Source: ZYF759 sp046297455 (lineage in GTDB: Bacteria; Pseudomonadota; Alphaproteobacteria; Rhizobiales; Rhizobiaceae). From it: a stretch of DNA of 64,000 bases. Location of the stretch: the NCBI GenBank assembly GCA_046297455.1, contig JBKBIT010000009.1, positions 97,619 through 161,618 of the forward strand, read 5' to 3'. The translations under genes were made by a program, and so were the position numbers. Positions within the stretch are counted from its first letter, which is position 1; every line of letters starts with the position of its first letter. Positions 9,106 through 19,199 of the stretch are shown here, in pieces. The notes under the pieces are model-generated. The model did no database searches. It was not told the DNA's origin and saw nothing but the letters and a program-made list of their open reading frames with translations.

Positions 9106-10017
9106 ATGTCGGATATGGGCGCAAGGACAGGCCCGGAACCGGCCACCACCGGCAAGCCGGCCACGGCCGAGGAGCGGATCAGGGCGGCTTTGCCCGATCT
9201 GACGCGCGCCGAGCGACAGCTTGCCGCACATATGCTGCACAATTTTCCCGTGGCCGCGCTCGGGCCCGTCACGACCCTGGCGCGGGGCGCCGGCGTTTCC
9301 GGGCCCACCGTGGTGCGGCTGGTCCAGAAACTCGGTTTCAGCGGCTATCCCGAATTCCAGGCGCTCTTGCGAGACGAGATCGGCGAAAAGCTGGCCTCGC
9401 CGCTCGCCAAGCGCGACAAATGGACGGCCAGCGCCCCCGACCAGCACATTCTCAACCGCTTTGCCGGTACCGTCGTCGCCAATCTGGAAGCCACGCTCGG
9501 CCAGATCGACCACGCCGGCTTCGATGCCGTCGCCGATCTCATCGCCGATCCGGACCGGCGAATCTACATGATGGGCGGCCGCATCACCCATGCCATCGCC
9601 GACTATTTCTGCTCGGTGCTGACCGTCATGCGGGAGGACGTGGTTCTGATGTCGGACATGTCCAACACCTGGCCGCCGGCTCTCCTCAACATGGGCGAGC
9701 GCGACGTGCTGATCGTCTTCGACATCCGCCGCTACGAGACCTCGGTGCTTAAGGTGGCCGAGCTTGCCCGCGAGCAGGGCGCCGAGGTGGTGCTGATCAC
9801 CGACCGCTGGATCTCGCCGGCCGCCGCCCATGCCAGCCACCTGATGCCGTGCCACATCGAAGTGCCGTCGGCCTGGGATTCCACCGTCTCGCTGCTGTTC
9901 CTGGTCGAGGCGCTGCTTGCCGCCGTCCAGAGCCGCAACTGGGAAGAGACCAAGGCCCGCCTCACCCGCATGGAAGCGCTCTACGAGCGCACGGAGTTTT
10001 TCAGGCGGGGGCGGTAG
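9106..10017 (+). CDS. MurR/RpiR family transcriptional regulator
   Basis: 303 residues: an N-terminal HTH_6 domain (about residues 20-100, with AAHMLHNFPVAALGPV then GVSGPTVVRLVQKLGFSGY) and a C-terminal SIS domain (about 130-270, with MMGGRIT and VFDIRRYETSVLKVAELA). SIS domains bind phosphosugars in characterised members, but many rhizobial RpiR proteins respond to other ligands. ATG 9106 is chosen for its GGAGGGGA ribosome site. It is divergent from the amidohydrolase-TRAP-glutamine synthetase operon and presumably controls it. Confidence 0.9.
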   Translation: MSDMGARTGPEPATTGKPATAEERIRAALPDLTRAERQLAAHMLHNFPVAALGPVTTLARGAGVSGPTVVRLVQKLGFSGYPEFQALLRDEIGEKLASPLAKRDKWTASAPDQHILNRFAGTVVANLEATLGQIDHAGFDAVADLIADPDRRIYMMGGRITHAIADYFCSVLTVMREDVVLMSDMSNTWPPALLNMGERDVLIVFDIRRYETSVLKVAELAREQGAEVVLITDRWISPAAAHASHLMPCHIEVPSAWDSTVSLLFLVEALLAAVQSRNWEETKARLTRMEALYERTEFFRRGR

Positions 10018-10085
10018 GGAGGATTGGTGCCCCCCAATCCCCTTTCCGCTTTGCCTTTCCCCGCGCTGCTGCTAAATGCGCGACC

Positions 10086-11894
<1,809 letters not shown>

Positions 11895-11912
11895 GGTTCT
11901 AAGCTTACGCCG

Positions 11913-12035
11913 ACCCTCCTCTCCCCCGGCCGGGGGAGAGGTGGCACGCGAAGCGTTACGGTGAGGGGGTGCTTTTCCTCCTCCGTTTACGGGGGAGGGG
12001 GACCATGCGAAAGCATGGTGGAGGGGGCGCTCATT
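11913..12035. repeat. Two tandem REP/RIME-like palindromic elements
   Basis: The lepA-dtd gap holds a 22-bp perfect palindrome at 11919-11940 (CTCTCCCCCGG and its complement) followed by GAGGTGGCACGCGAAGCG and GTGAGGGGG, then a second unit with GGGGGAGGGGG and the hairpin CCATGC-GAAA-GCATGG at 12003-12018. This CCTCTCCCCC...GAGGTGG...GTGAGGGGG architecture is the palindromic repeat scattered through rhizobial intergenic regions. Probable roles are mRNA end protection or transposase-mobilised filler. Confidence 0.75.
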
Positions 12036-12060
12036 CGTCCCTCCGGTAAGAGGAGCACCC

Positions 12061-12501
12061 ATGCGCGCGCTTGTCCAACGTGTCGTCGAGGCAAGGGTCA
12101 TCGTGGCCGACAAGGTGGTCGGCCAGATCGGCCCCGGCCTTCTGGTGCTGGTCTGCGCCATGCGCGGCGACACGGAGGCTGAGGCCGAATGGATGGCCGC
12201 CAAGGTGGCAAAGCTACGCGTATTTTCCGACACGCAGGACCGCATGAACCTGTCGCTGGCCGACACGGGCGGCGCCGCGCTGGTCGTCAGCCAGTTCACG
12301 CTGGCCGCCGAGACCAGGGGCAACCGCCCCGGCTTCTCGCTCGCCGCCGCACCCGAAGAGGGCAAGCGCCTTTACGAACACTTCGCCGCGTCGCTGCGGG
12401 AAAGGGGCATCCCGGTCGAAACCGGCATATTTGGCGCCAAGATGAAGGTCGCGCTGGTCAATGACGGCCCGGTGACGATCTGGCTGGACAGCGAGGCCTA
12501 G
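12061..12501 (+). CDS. dtd: D-aminoacyl-tRNA deacylase
   Basis: 146 residues, the normal Dtd length. It hydrolyses D-amino acids mischarged on tRNA. The family motifs SQFTLAAE (about residue 78) and NDGPVT near the C-terminus are present, the latter carrying the GP dipeptide that recognises the chirality. ATG 12061 has an AGGAG ribosome site. It stands alone after the repeat element. Confidence 0.95.
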   Translation: MRALVQRVVEARVIVADKVVGQIGPGLLVLVCAMRGDTEAEAEWMAAKVAKLRVFSDTQDRMNLSLADTGGAALVVSQFTLAAETRGNRPGFSLAAAPEEGKRLYEHFAASLRERGIPVETGIFGAKMKVALVNDGPVTIWLDSEA

Positions 12502-12515
12502 CCCAACCCTCCCCG

Positions 12516-12719
12516 TCACCCGTCCTTGATCGATTTGTCGGGCCAGCGCGCCGCAGCCGCCTTCTTCTCGAACTTGCCCGAAATCGCGCTGCGATGCGCG
12601 CCGTGGGTGGAGCCGCCGCCCCGCTCCTCCGAAACGGTGGTCTTCGGGTTTTCGTCCGCCTGCTTCTTCGTCACGAAGCGGCCGGTCTCCGCACTGCGAT
12701 GGTTCTTTGCCATGGCCAT
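12516..12719 (-). CDS. Small basic protein with duplicated RSAxxGxF motif
   Basis: 67 residues, lysine- and arginine-rich, with two related segments: HRSAETGRFVTKKQADENP near the N-terminus and HRSAISGKFEKKAAAARWP in the second half. This internal duplication is seen in small hypothetical proteins of many Alphaproteobacteria, sometimes misnamed as transporters; there is no membrane segment here. An alternative start is two codons later (MAKNHRS). Possibly a nucleic-acid-associated protein, but function is unknown. Confidence 0.65.
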   Translation of the reverse strand: MAMAKNHRSAETGRFVTKKQADENPKTTVSEERGGGSTHGAHRSAISGKFEKKAAAARWPDKSIKDG

Positions 12720-12872
12720 GCCCTTTCGCCGAGGTTGCGAACGGGCAGGTTAGGGCAAGGAGGAGGGAGAGGCGTTGCGTTGAGTCAAGGGGCTCCTCCG
12801 AAAGCGCGCCAGTCAAAAAGCAAGGCCAGCGCCGTCAGGCGCGGTAGCGCCCCTGAGCGAAAGGAAAGAACC

Positions 12873-13037
12873 TCACCGCTGAAGCGGAATCTGCTGGCAG
12901 GCGGGATTGCCCCAGTCCTCGCAGGGATTGGACATGCGCTGCATGTCGGCGGGATCCTCGGCGCGATCGACGAGCTCTGCAAAGCCGCCTGCGAAGGCCA
13001 CGATTACCAATACAACGACACTCAGACGAAACAGCAT
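12873..13037 (-). CDS. Small secreted or membrane-anchored protein, 54 residues
   Basis: Starts with MLFRLSVVVLVIVAFAGGFA, a hydrophobic helix suited to a signal peptide or membrane anchor, then an acidic stretch (ELVDRAEDPADMQRM), and ends with SNPCEDWGNPACQQIPLQR, which carries two Cys that could form a disulfide in the periplasm. It lies between the small basic gene and hslO on the same strand. No clear Shine-Dalgarno is seen (GGGGGC lies about 18 bases upstream). The clean signal-like N-terminus and paired Cys argue that it is real. Confidence 0.55.
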   Translation of the reverse strand: MLFRLSVVVLVIVAFAGGFAELVDRAEDPADMQRMSNPCEDWGNPACQQIPLQR

Positions 13038-13131
13038 ATGGGATCCCGGCAGCTAGCCCCCTGCCACGTCCCTTCTTTAACAACATCGTGGACGGTTTAG
13101 GAAGTCTGAACGTGTTCGTTAGGTTTTGGCG

Positions 13132-14118
13132 TCAGCCGGCCGACGGAAACTCGGCCGGGTCGAACAGATATTCTGTCGAGCAGAACTCGCAGGAAACGCG
13201 GATGCGCCCCTCCTCGATGCTGTCGGCGATCTCCTCGGCGTTGAAGCCGTCAAGGATCGACCTTATGCGATCGCGCGAGCAGGAGCACTCGTCCATCACC
13301 GCCGCGCCTTCGAAGACGCGCACGCCGCGCTCGTGGAAAAGGCGGTAGAGAAGCCGCTCGGCGCCCACCGTCGGGTCGAGCAGCTCGTCCGGCTCGATCG
13401 TTTCCAGAAGTGCGCGCATCTCGTACCAGGCATCGTCGGTCGGGTCGTGGCCGACATCCTCGTCGCCGTCGCCGCCGGGCAGATCGGGCAGGCGCATGCG
13501 CTCGGGCGCCTCGGGCAGAAACTGCGCCACCAGCCCGCCGGCACGCCAGTGCTCGCGGGCGCCGTCGCCGGGCACGAGCTGGCGGGCGACCGCCAGGCGG
13601 ACCTCGGTCGGCAGCTGCTCGGACTGGCGGAAATAGCTGCGTGCGGCGTCTTCCAGCGAGGTGCCTTCAAGCTGGACTATGCCCTGGTAGCGCTGCATGT
13701 GGCGGCCCTGGTCGACGGTAAGCGCCAGAACGCCGGTGCCCAGAAGCTCGGCCGGGGAGGCGCGGCCTGCGGCTTCGGCTTCCGCCACGCGCTCGGCATC
13801 GAAACTCGCATAGGCACGCAGCGAACGCGGCGTGGCGAAATCTGCGACCAGCATCTCGACCGGTCCGTCGGTGCGGGTCTGTAGGATGAACTTGCCCTCG
13901 AATTTCAGCGAGGTGCCGAGCAGCACGGCGAGCGCCATCGCCTCGGCCAGAAGCCGCGCGACGGGTTCGGGATAGTCATGGCGGTTGAGGATCTGGTCGA
14001 CCACGGGGCCGAGCTGAACCACGCGGCCGCGCGCGTCCAGCGCCTCGACCTGGAACGGCACGACATGGTCGTCGCCGGCGAATCCGAACTCGCCCAGCTT
14101 CCTTTGTGCCTCGGGCAA
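13132..14118 (-). CDS. hslO: Redox-regulated chaperone Hsp33
   Basis: 328 residues of the Hsp33 family, a holdase activated by oxidative unfolding. The zinc-binding redox switch is visible near the C-terminus as ECSCSRD (CxC) and SCEFCS (CxxC). The start is taken as TTG at 14118, seven bases after a strong GAGGT site, giving the usual PEAQRKLGEFGFAGDD N-terminus; an in-frame ATG at 14178 would add 20 residues. It follows argF by about 107 bp, completing an argD-argF-hslO unit typical of this order. Confidence 0.93.
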   Translation of the reverse strand: MPEAQRKLGEFGFAGDDHVVPFQVEALDARGRVVQLGPVVDQILNRHDYPEPVARLLAEAMALAVLLGTSLKFEGKFILQTRTDGPVEMLVADFATPRSLRAYASFDAERVAEAEAAGRASPAELLGTGVLALTVDQGRHMQRYQGIVQLEGTSLEDAARSYFRQSEQLPTEVRLAVARQLVPGDGAREHWRAGGLVAQFLPEAPERMRLPDLPGGDGDEDVGHDPTDDAWYEMRALLETIEPDELLDPTVGAERLLYRLFHERGVRVFEGAAVMDECSCSRDRIRSILDGFNAEEIADSIEEGRIRVSCEFCSTEYLFDPAEFPSAG

Positions 14119-14225
14119 TGTAGCTACCTCGCGAAAATTCCGGAGGGGCCGCCTCCGCGGCCCAGCATGATCGGCCACAAGCCGGCCGCTTTCAGCCGAT
14201 CAGATAGTGCGTCTGTCCGCCGCGA

Positions 14226-15155
14226 TCAACCGCGAGGGTCGTGGCCCATGCACCACAAAAGCACTGCTTTTTGGGCGTGCAGTCGGTTCTCGGCCTCGTC
14301 GAAGACGACCGAGTGCGGCCCGTCGATGACCGCGTCGGTCACCTCCTCGCCGCGATGCGCCGGCAGGCAGTGCATGAAGAGGGCATCGGGCGCGGCCAGC
14401 GCCATCAGTTCATCGTTGACCTGATACGGCAAAAAGACGTTGTGACCGCGCGCACGGTGCTCCTGGCCCATCGAGACCCAGGTGTCGGTGACCACGCAGT
14501 CCGCACCGGTAACAGCCTCCTCAGCCGACGGCTTGAACTCGATGCGCCCGCCATTGGCGCGCGCCCAATCGACGAAGCCCGCCGCCGGCTCGCTGCCTTC
14601 CGGCACGGCGATGTTGAGCCTGAAAGAGAAGCGCGCCGAGGCCTCTACCAGCGAATGCAGCACGTTGTTGCCGTCGCCGGTCCAGGCGAACAGACGGTCG
14701 CGCACCGGGCCGCGATGCTCCTCAAAGGTCATCAGGTCGGCCATGATCTGGCAGGGATGCGTGTCGTCGGTCAGCCCGTTGATGACGGGCACGGTGGCGT
14801 TCTCCGTCATCTCCTTCAGCCGGTCATGCGAGGTGGTGCGCATCATGATCACGTCGACATATCGCGACAGAACGCGCGCTGTGTCGGCGATGGTCTCGGA
14901 GCGGCCGAGCTGCATTTCCGTGCCGGTCAGCATCAGGGTCTCGCCGCCGAGCTGGCGCATGCCGACATCGAAGGAGACGCGGGTGCGGGTCGAGGGCTTG
15001 TCGAAGATCATCGCCAGCACCTTGCCCTCAAGCGGGCGATCGCGGTCGCCGGTCTTGAGCCGCGCCTTGCGGTCTATGGCGCCGTCGATCATCGCCCGCA
15101 GATCGTCGGCTGCGGTCAAAGACAGATCGGTGAAATGGCGGAAGCCGTTCTGCAT
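14226..15155 (-). CDS. argF: Ornithine carbamoyltransferase
   Basis: 309 residues. Makes citrulline from ornithine and carbamoyl phosphate in arginine synthesis. STRTR at residues 55-59 binds carbamoyl phosphate, THPCQ and the HCLPA loop bind carbamoyl phosphate and ornithine. The start at 15155 gives MQNGFRHFTDL, matching the family. Begins 10 bp after argD stops, so the two are co-transcribed. Confidence 0.96.
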   Translation of the reverse strand: MQNGFRHFTDLSLTAADDLRAMIDGAIDRKARLKTGDRDRPLEGKVLAMIFDKPSTRTRVSFDVGMRQLGGETLMLTGTEMQLGRSETIADTARVLSRYVDVIMMRTTSHDRLKEMTENATVPVINGLTDDTHPCQIMADLMTFEEHRGPVRDRLFAWTGDGNNVLHSLVEASARFSFRLNIAVPEGSEPAAGFVDWARANGGRIEFKPSAEEAVTGADCVVTDTWVSMGQEHRARGHNVFLPYQVNDELMALAAPDALFMHCLPAHRGEEVTDAVIDGPHSVVFDEAENRLHAQKAVLLWCMGHDPRG

Positions 15156-15165
15156 GGGAAATGTC

Positions 15166-16362
15166 CTAACCGTTGGTGCCGGTCGCCGGCAGCGAAAGGC
15201 CGGCGGCGGCATCGCGCAGCATCGACAAGGCGGTGCCGATCTCCTCGTCGGACACCGTCAGCGGCGGCAGAAGCCTCACCACGTTCTCGCCGGCCGGCAC
15301 CGCGAGCAGATGCGCCTCGCGCAAAGCGGCGGTCACTGCGGTATTGGGCTGGCGGCACTTGATGCCCAGCATGAGGCCGGTGCCGCGCACTTCCTCGAAG
15401 ACATTGGGGAAGGCATCGACCACGGCCGCAAGCCCCTGCTTCATCAGCAGCCCCTTGCGGTTGATCTCGTCGAGGAAACCTTCCTCAAGCACCACGTCCA
15501 GCACGGCATTTCCGACTGCCATGGCGAGTGGATTGCCGCCGAAGGTGGTGCCGTGCGTGCCGGGCGTCATTGCCTCGGCGGCCGCTTCCGTCGACAGGCA
15601 GGCGCCGACCGGGAACCCGCCGCCAATGCCCTTGGCGATCGCCATGATGTCGGGCGTCGCACCCGACCATTCATGCGCGAACAGCTTGCCCGTACGGCCG
15701 ATGCCGGATTGAACCTCGTCGTAGATCAGCAGGAGGCCGCGCTCGTCGCAAAGCTTGCGCAACTGGCGCAGGAAGCTCGCCGAAACCGGCCGCACGCCGC
15801 CTTCGCCCTGCACGGGCTCGATCATGATCGCAGCAGTCGCATCGCTGACAGCCGCCACCAGCGCGTCCCAATCATCGAATGGCACCTGGTCGAAACCTTC
15901 GACCTTGGGGCCGAAGCCTTCCAGATACTTGGCCTGGCCGCCGGCGGCGATGGTCGCCAGCGTGCGGCCATGGAAGGCGCCCTCGAAGGTGACGATCCGG
16001 AACCGGTCGGGGTTGCCCCTGGCATAGTGATAGCGCCGCGCCGTCTTGATCGCGCATTCGAGCGCCTCGGCACCCGAATTGGTGAAGAACACGCGGTCGG
16101 CGAAGGTGTTTTCGACCAACCGCTCGCCGAGCCGGCGCTGGCCGGGGATCTCGTAGAGGTTGGAGACGTGCCAGAGCCTGCCGGCCTGCTCGGTCAGGGC
16201 TGCGACCAGATGCGGATGGCAGTGGCCAAGCGAATTGACGGCGATGCCGGCGGCGAAGTCGAGATATCGCTCGTCCGAGGCCGTGTAGAGCCAGCTACCC
16301 TCGCCCCGTTCGAAAGCAAGGGGCGCGCGCGCAAAGGATTCGTAAAGCGCCTTACCGCCCAT
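15166..16362 (-). CDS. argD: Acetylornithine aminotransferase
   Basis: 398 residues, class III PLP aminotransferase. Converts N-acetylglutamate semialdehyde to N-acetylornithine; may also act on succinyldiaminopimelate. The Schiff-base Lys is K244 in AIAKGIGGGFPVG, and YDEVQSGIGRTG binds PLP. First gene of the arg-hslO unit; its promoter lies in the 358-bp gap shared with gcrA. Confidence 0.95.
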   Translation of the reverse strand: MGGKALYESFARAPLAFERGEGSWLYTASDERYLDFAAGIAVNSLGHCHPHLVAALTEQAGRLWHVSNLYEIPGQRRLGERLVENTFADRVFFTNSGAEALECAIKTARRYHYARGNPDRFRIVTFEGAFHGRTLATIAAGGQAKYLEGFGPKVEGFDQVPFDDWDALVAAVSDATAAIMIEPVQGEGGVRPVSASFLRQLRKLCDERGLLLIYDEVQSGIGRTGKLFAHEWSGATPDIMAIAKGIGGGFPVGACLSTEAAAEAMTPGTHGTTFGGNPLAMAVGNAVLDVVLEEGFLDEINRKGLLMKQGLAAVVDAFPNVFEEVRGTGLMLGIKCRQPNTAVTAALREAHLLAVPAGENVVRLLPPLTVSDEEIGTALSMLRDAAAGLSLPATGTNG

Positions 16363-16720
16363 GGTCCTCTCCCGTCGATCAACCGCCGCGCGGCCTTGCT
16401 GCGGCGTGAAACCAAAACGCCGCCCAGGGGCGGCGCATGCACCGTATATCCTGCGTTTGGCCTTTCAAGTCAACGTTGCGACCTCCCCCTGCGTTAGGTC
16501 CCTATTGACACACCGCAACGGCCAAGCTGGGGAAAAACGTAAAAACTGATTCGCTGCACCACGGCGACTCTTGTCACCGAGTCAGCCGATAAGGTAGCCT
16601 GCATTGCAGTTGACTATATTTGGTGCGGCGAACCCTTCCATCTCCGTAGATGTGGTGTCACCCGGCTGGGCTGGGCGGCGATGGATTCGGATTCCGCGGC
16701 GGAAAACGGAGCCTGGCCAC
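16363..16720. promoter_or_regulatory. argD/gcrA divergent intergenic region with five GANTC sites
   Basis: A 358-bp gap without a convincing gene. Five GANTC sites, the target of the cell-cycle methylase CcrM, lie at 16548-16552, 16566-16570, 16579-16583, 16684-16688 and 16690-16694, all in the gcrA-proximal half. A GC hairpin (GCCGCCCAGGGGCGGC) lies near 16421-16436, on the argD side. In Caulobacter GcrA acts with methylated GANTC, so methylation-dependent control of gcrA is plausible. Confidence 0.6.
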
Positions 16721-17227
16721 ATGAACTGGACCGACGAGCGGGTCGAACTACTGAAGAAGCTGTGGGGCGAGGGCCTCAGCGCAAGCCAGATTGCCACGCA
16801 ACTCGGCGGCGTGAGCCGCAACGCGGTGATCGGCAAGGTACACCGGCTGAAGCTGTCGGGACGGGGACGATCCTCATCCTCGACGCCGCGGCCCAAGAAA
16901 ACCGCGCCGCAAGGCACGCCTCGTCCGGCCGGCCGCACCCAGCGCCCGGTCACGACGACCGTCGGCGCCACCGCCTTGCAGGCGCGTTTCGATGCCGAGC
17001 CGGAAACGCGGATCGAAGTCCGCCCGCAGGACAATGTCGTCATCCCGATCCCGCTGAAGCTCAAGCTGGTGGAACTGGGAGAGCGCACCTGCAAGTGGCC
17101 GATCGGTGATCCGCTGTCGGAAGATTTCGCCTTCTGCGGCAACGATGTCGGCGAATGCGGCCCCTATTGCGGCTACCATTCGCGCCTTGCCTACCAGCCG
17201 GCCAGCGAGCGCCGAAAGGCACGCTGA
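16721..17227 (+). CDS. gcrA: Cell cycle regulator GcrA
   Basis: 168 residues. The N-terminal helix-turn-helix MNWTDERVELLKKLWGEG through GVSRNAVIGKVHRLKLSGRG matches GcrA, which binds sigma70 domain 2 and recognises methylated GANTC promoters. A Pro/Thr-rich linker follows, then the C-terminal sigma-interacting part with CKWPIGDP and the Cys-rich FCGN...CGPYCGYHSRLAY. ATG 16721 starts the HTH exactly; upstream in-frame codons are not needed. Typical of Alphaproteobacteria. Confidence 0.96.
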   Translation: MNWTDERVELLKKLWGEGLSASQIATQLGGVSRNAVIGKVHRLKLSGRGRSSSSTPRPKKTAPQGTPRPAGRTQRPVTTTVGATALQARFDAEPETRIEVRPQDNVVIPIPLKLKLVELGERTCKWPIGDPLSEDFAFCGNDVGECGPYCGYHSRLAYQPASERRKAR

Positions 17228-17394
17228 CGCCCGGCTGATCCTGCGCTCAGCTGCCAGGACAGCACTGCCATGAAGGCGCCCGCCACGACGGGCTTCAGGA
17301 GCCGGCCCGTCCAGCCGCGCACCGCGCCTGCCCCGAAGTCTAGACATTCGGGCGCGAACCGCGCAGAGCCTTTGCGGCAAAGGCGAGGAACGAC

Positions 17395-18444
17395 ATGACG
17401 AAACTGACGATCAGACGCCCCGACGACTGGCACCTGCACCTGCGCGATGGCGCCATGCTGCAGGCGGTGCTGCCGCACACATCCGCCCATTTCGCCCGTG
17501 CCATCGTCATGCCGAACCTGGTGCCGCCGGTCGTGACCGTGGCCGATGCGGAAGCCTATCGCGGGCGCATCATGGCGGCGCTTCCGCAGGGACATTCCTT
17601 CACGCCGCTGATGACCCTTTATCTGACCGAGACCACCAATGCGGAAGACGTCGCGGCGGGCTTCGCCAGCGACAAGATCGCGGCGGTAAAGCTCTATCCG
17701 GCCGGCGCGACGACCAATTCGCAAAGCGGCGTTCGCGATATCGAAAAGGTCTATCCGGTGCTCGAACGCATGGCCGAGATCGGCATGCCGCTTTGCGTGC
17801 ATGGCGAGGTGACGGATCCGTCGATCGACATCTTCGACCGGGAGGCCGTGTTCATCGAGCGTGTGCTCGACCCCGTTCGCCGCCGCATTCCCGGCCTGCG
17901 CGTGGTGATGGAGCATGTGACGACCAGGGACGGCGTCGAGTATGTGAAGTCACAAGGCCGCGACATGGGCGCGACGATCACCACCCACCACCTGATCATC
18001 AACCGCAACGCGATCCTGGCCGGCGGCATCCGCCCGCATTATTACTGCCTGCCGGTCGCCAAGCGCGAGGAGCACAGGCTGGCCCTGCGTGCGGCAGCAA
18101 CCTCCGGCGATCCACGCTTCTTCCTAGGCACCGATTCAGCGCCGCATATCGACCCCTTGAAGGAGACGGCCTGCGGCTGCGCCGGCATCTTCTCGTCGAT
18201 CAACACGATGGCCTGCCTTGCGCATGTCTTCGAGGAGGAAGGCGCGCTCGACCGTCTGGAGGCTTTTGCGTCGCTCAACGGCCCTGCCTTCTATCGCATG
18301 GCACCGAACGAAGAGCGCGTGACGCTGGTCCGCCTGGCCGAGCAAGTCTCCTTCCCGGGCAAGATCGAAACGGGGGACGGACCGGTGACGGTGTTCGATC
18401 CGATGTTCCCGATCCACTGGAATGTGGAGGCCTCGGCTTCCTAG
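17395..18444 (+). CDS. pyrC: Dihydroorotase, class II
   Basis: 349 residues, E. coli-type dihydroorotase of pyrimidine synthesis. Metal ligands are visible as DDWHLHLRDG at the N-terminus, the carboxylated Lys region AAVKLYPAGATTNS, the His in VHGEV and MEHVTT, and GTDSAPH near residue 250. GAGGAACGAC precedes the ATG. Paired with pyrE 52 bp downstream, so two successive-pathway genes are likely one operon. Confidence 0.96.
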   Translation: MTKLTIRRPDDWHLHLRDGAMLQAVLPHTSAHFARAIVMPNLVPPVVTVADAEAYRGRIMAALPQGHSFTPLMTLYLTETTNAEDVAAGFASDKIAAVKLYPAGATTNSQSGVRDIEKVYPVLERMAEIGMPLCVHGEVTDPSIDIFDREAVFIERVLDPVRRRIPGLRVVMEHVTTRDGVEYVKSQGRDMGATITTHHLIINRNAILAGGIRPHYYCLPVAKREEHRLALRAAATSGDPRFFLGTDSAPHIDPLKETACGCAGIFSSINTMACLAHVFEEEGALDRLEAFASLNGPAFYRMAPNEERVTLVRLAEQVSFPGKIETGDGPVTVFDPMFPIHWNVEASAS

Positions 18445-18496
18445 CGGGCGCGGTTGCTGCTAGGGCAGGCGCATCCCTCGACAAGCGGAGCAGAAG

Positions 18497-19192
18497 ATGT
18501 TCTCCAACACATTCCCGGACCGCGCGGTGATCTCCGAAACGGTGGCGCGCATGCTGCTCGAGATCGAGGCCGTGCATTTCCGCTCCGACGAGCCCTATAC
18601 CTTCACCTCCGGCCTCGCGAGCCCGGTCTATATCGACTGCCGTAAGCTGATCTCCTATCCGCGCATCCGCTCCGCGCTGATGGATTTCGCCGCCTCGGTG
18701 ATCTTCCGGAAAGTCGGCTTCGAGCAGTTCGATGCGGTCGCCGGCGGCGAGACGGCAGGTATTCCCTTCGCCGCCTGGCTATCCGACAAGATGGCGCTGC
18801 CCATGCTCTATGTGCGCAAGAAGCCCAAGGGGTTTGGGCGCGACGCACAGATCGAGGGAGAGCTGAAGGAAGGCGCCAGGGTGCTGCTGGTCGAGGATCT
18901 CACGACCGATGGCGGCAGCAAGATCAAGTTTGCCGAGGCGATCCGAGCAGCGGGCGCGGAAGTGACCGACACCTTCGCCGTCTTCTATTACGACATCTTC
19001 CCCGATGCCCCGCAGCGCCTGCTCGACGCCGGCATGCGGCTGCATCACCTGGCCACCTGGTGGGACGTGCTGGAAGTCTGCAAGAAGGAAAAGCGCTTCT
19101 CGCCCGAGACGCTTGCCGAAGTCGAGGCGTTCCTCAACGCCCCACTGGAATGGTCGGCCAGGAACGGCGGAATTTCGGAACTGAAGAAGTAG
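18497..19192 (+). CDS. pyrE: Orotate phosphoribosyltransferase
   Basis: 231 residues. Adds PRPP to orotate to give OMP. The PRPP-binding motif VLLVEDLTTDGGS is at about residues 130-142 and AGGETAGIPFA lies upstream of it. Longer than E. coli PyrE by a C-terminal tail, as usual in rhizobia. Ends 7 bp from the converging adenine deaminase gene. Confidence 0.95.
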   Translation: MFSNTFPDRAVISETVARMLLEIEAVHFRSDEPYTFTSGLASPVYIDCRKLISYPRIRSALMDFAASVIFRKVGFEQFDAVAGGETAGIPFAAWLSDKMALPMLYVRKKPKGFGRDAQIEGELKEGARVLLVEDLTTDGGSKIKFAEAIRAAGAEVTDTFAVFYYDIFPDAPQRLLDAGMRLHHLATWWDVLEVCKKEKRFSPETLAEVEAFLNAPLEWSARNGGISELKK

Positions 19193-19199
19193 GTAGGCT

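Noticed and set aside
12835..13086. 83-codon frame rich in Arg on the - strand
   Set aside because: Arg-rich and unstructured; the 54-residue signal-bearing frame at 12873-13037 explains the locus better.
14482..16497. 671-codon open frame antisense to argF and argD
   Set aside because: Shadow frame overlapping two confident arg genes.
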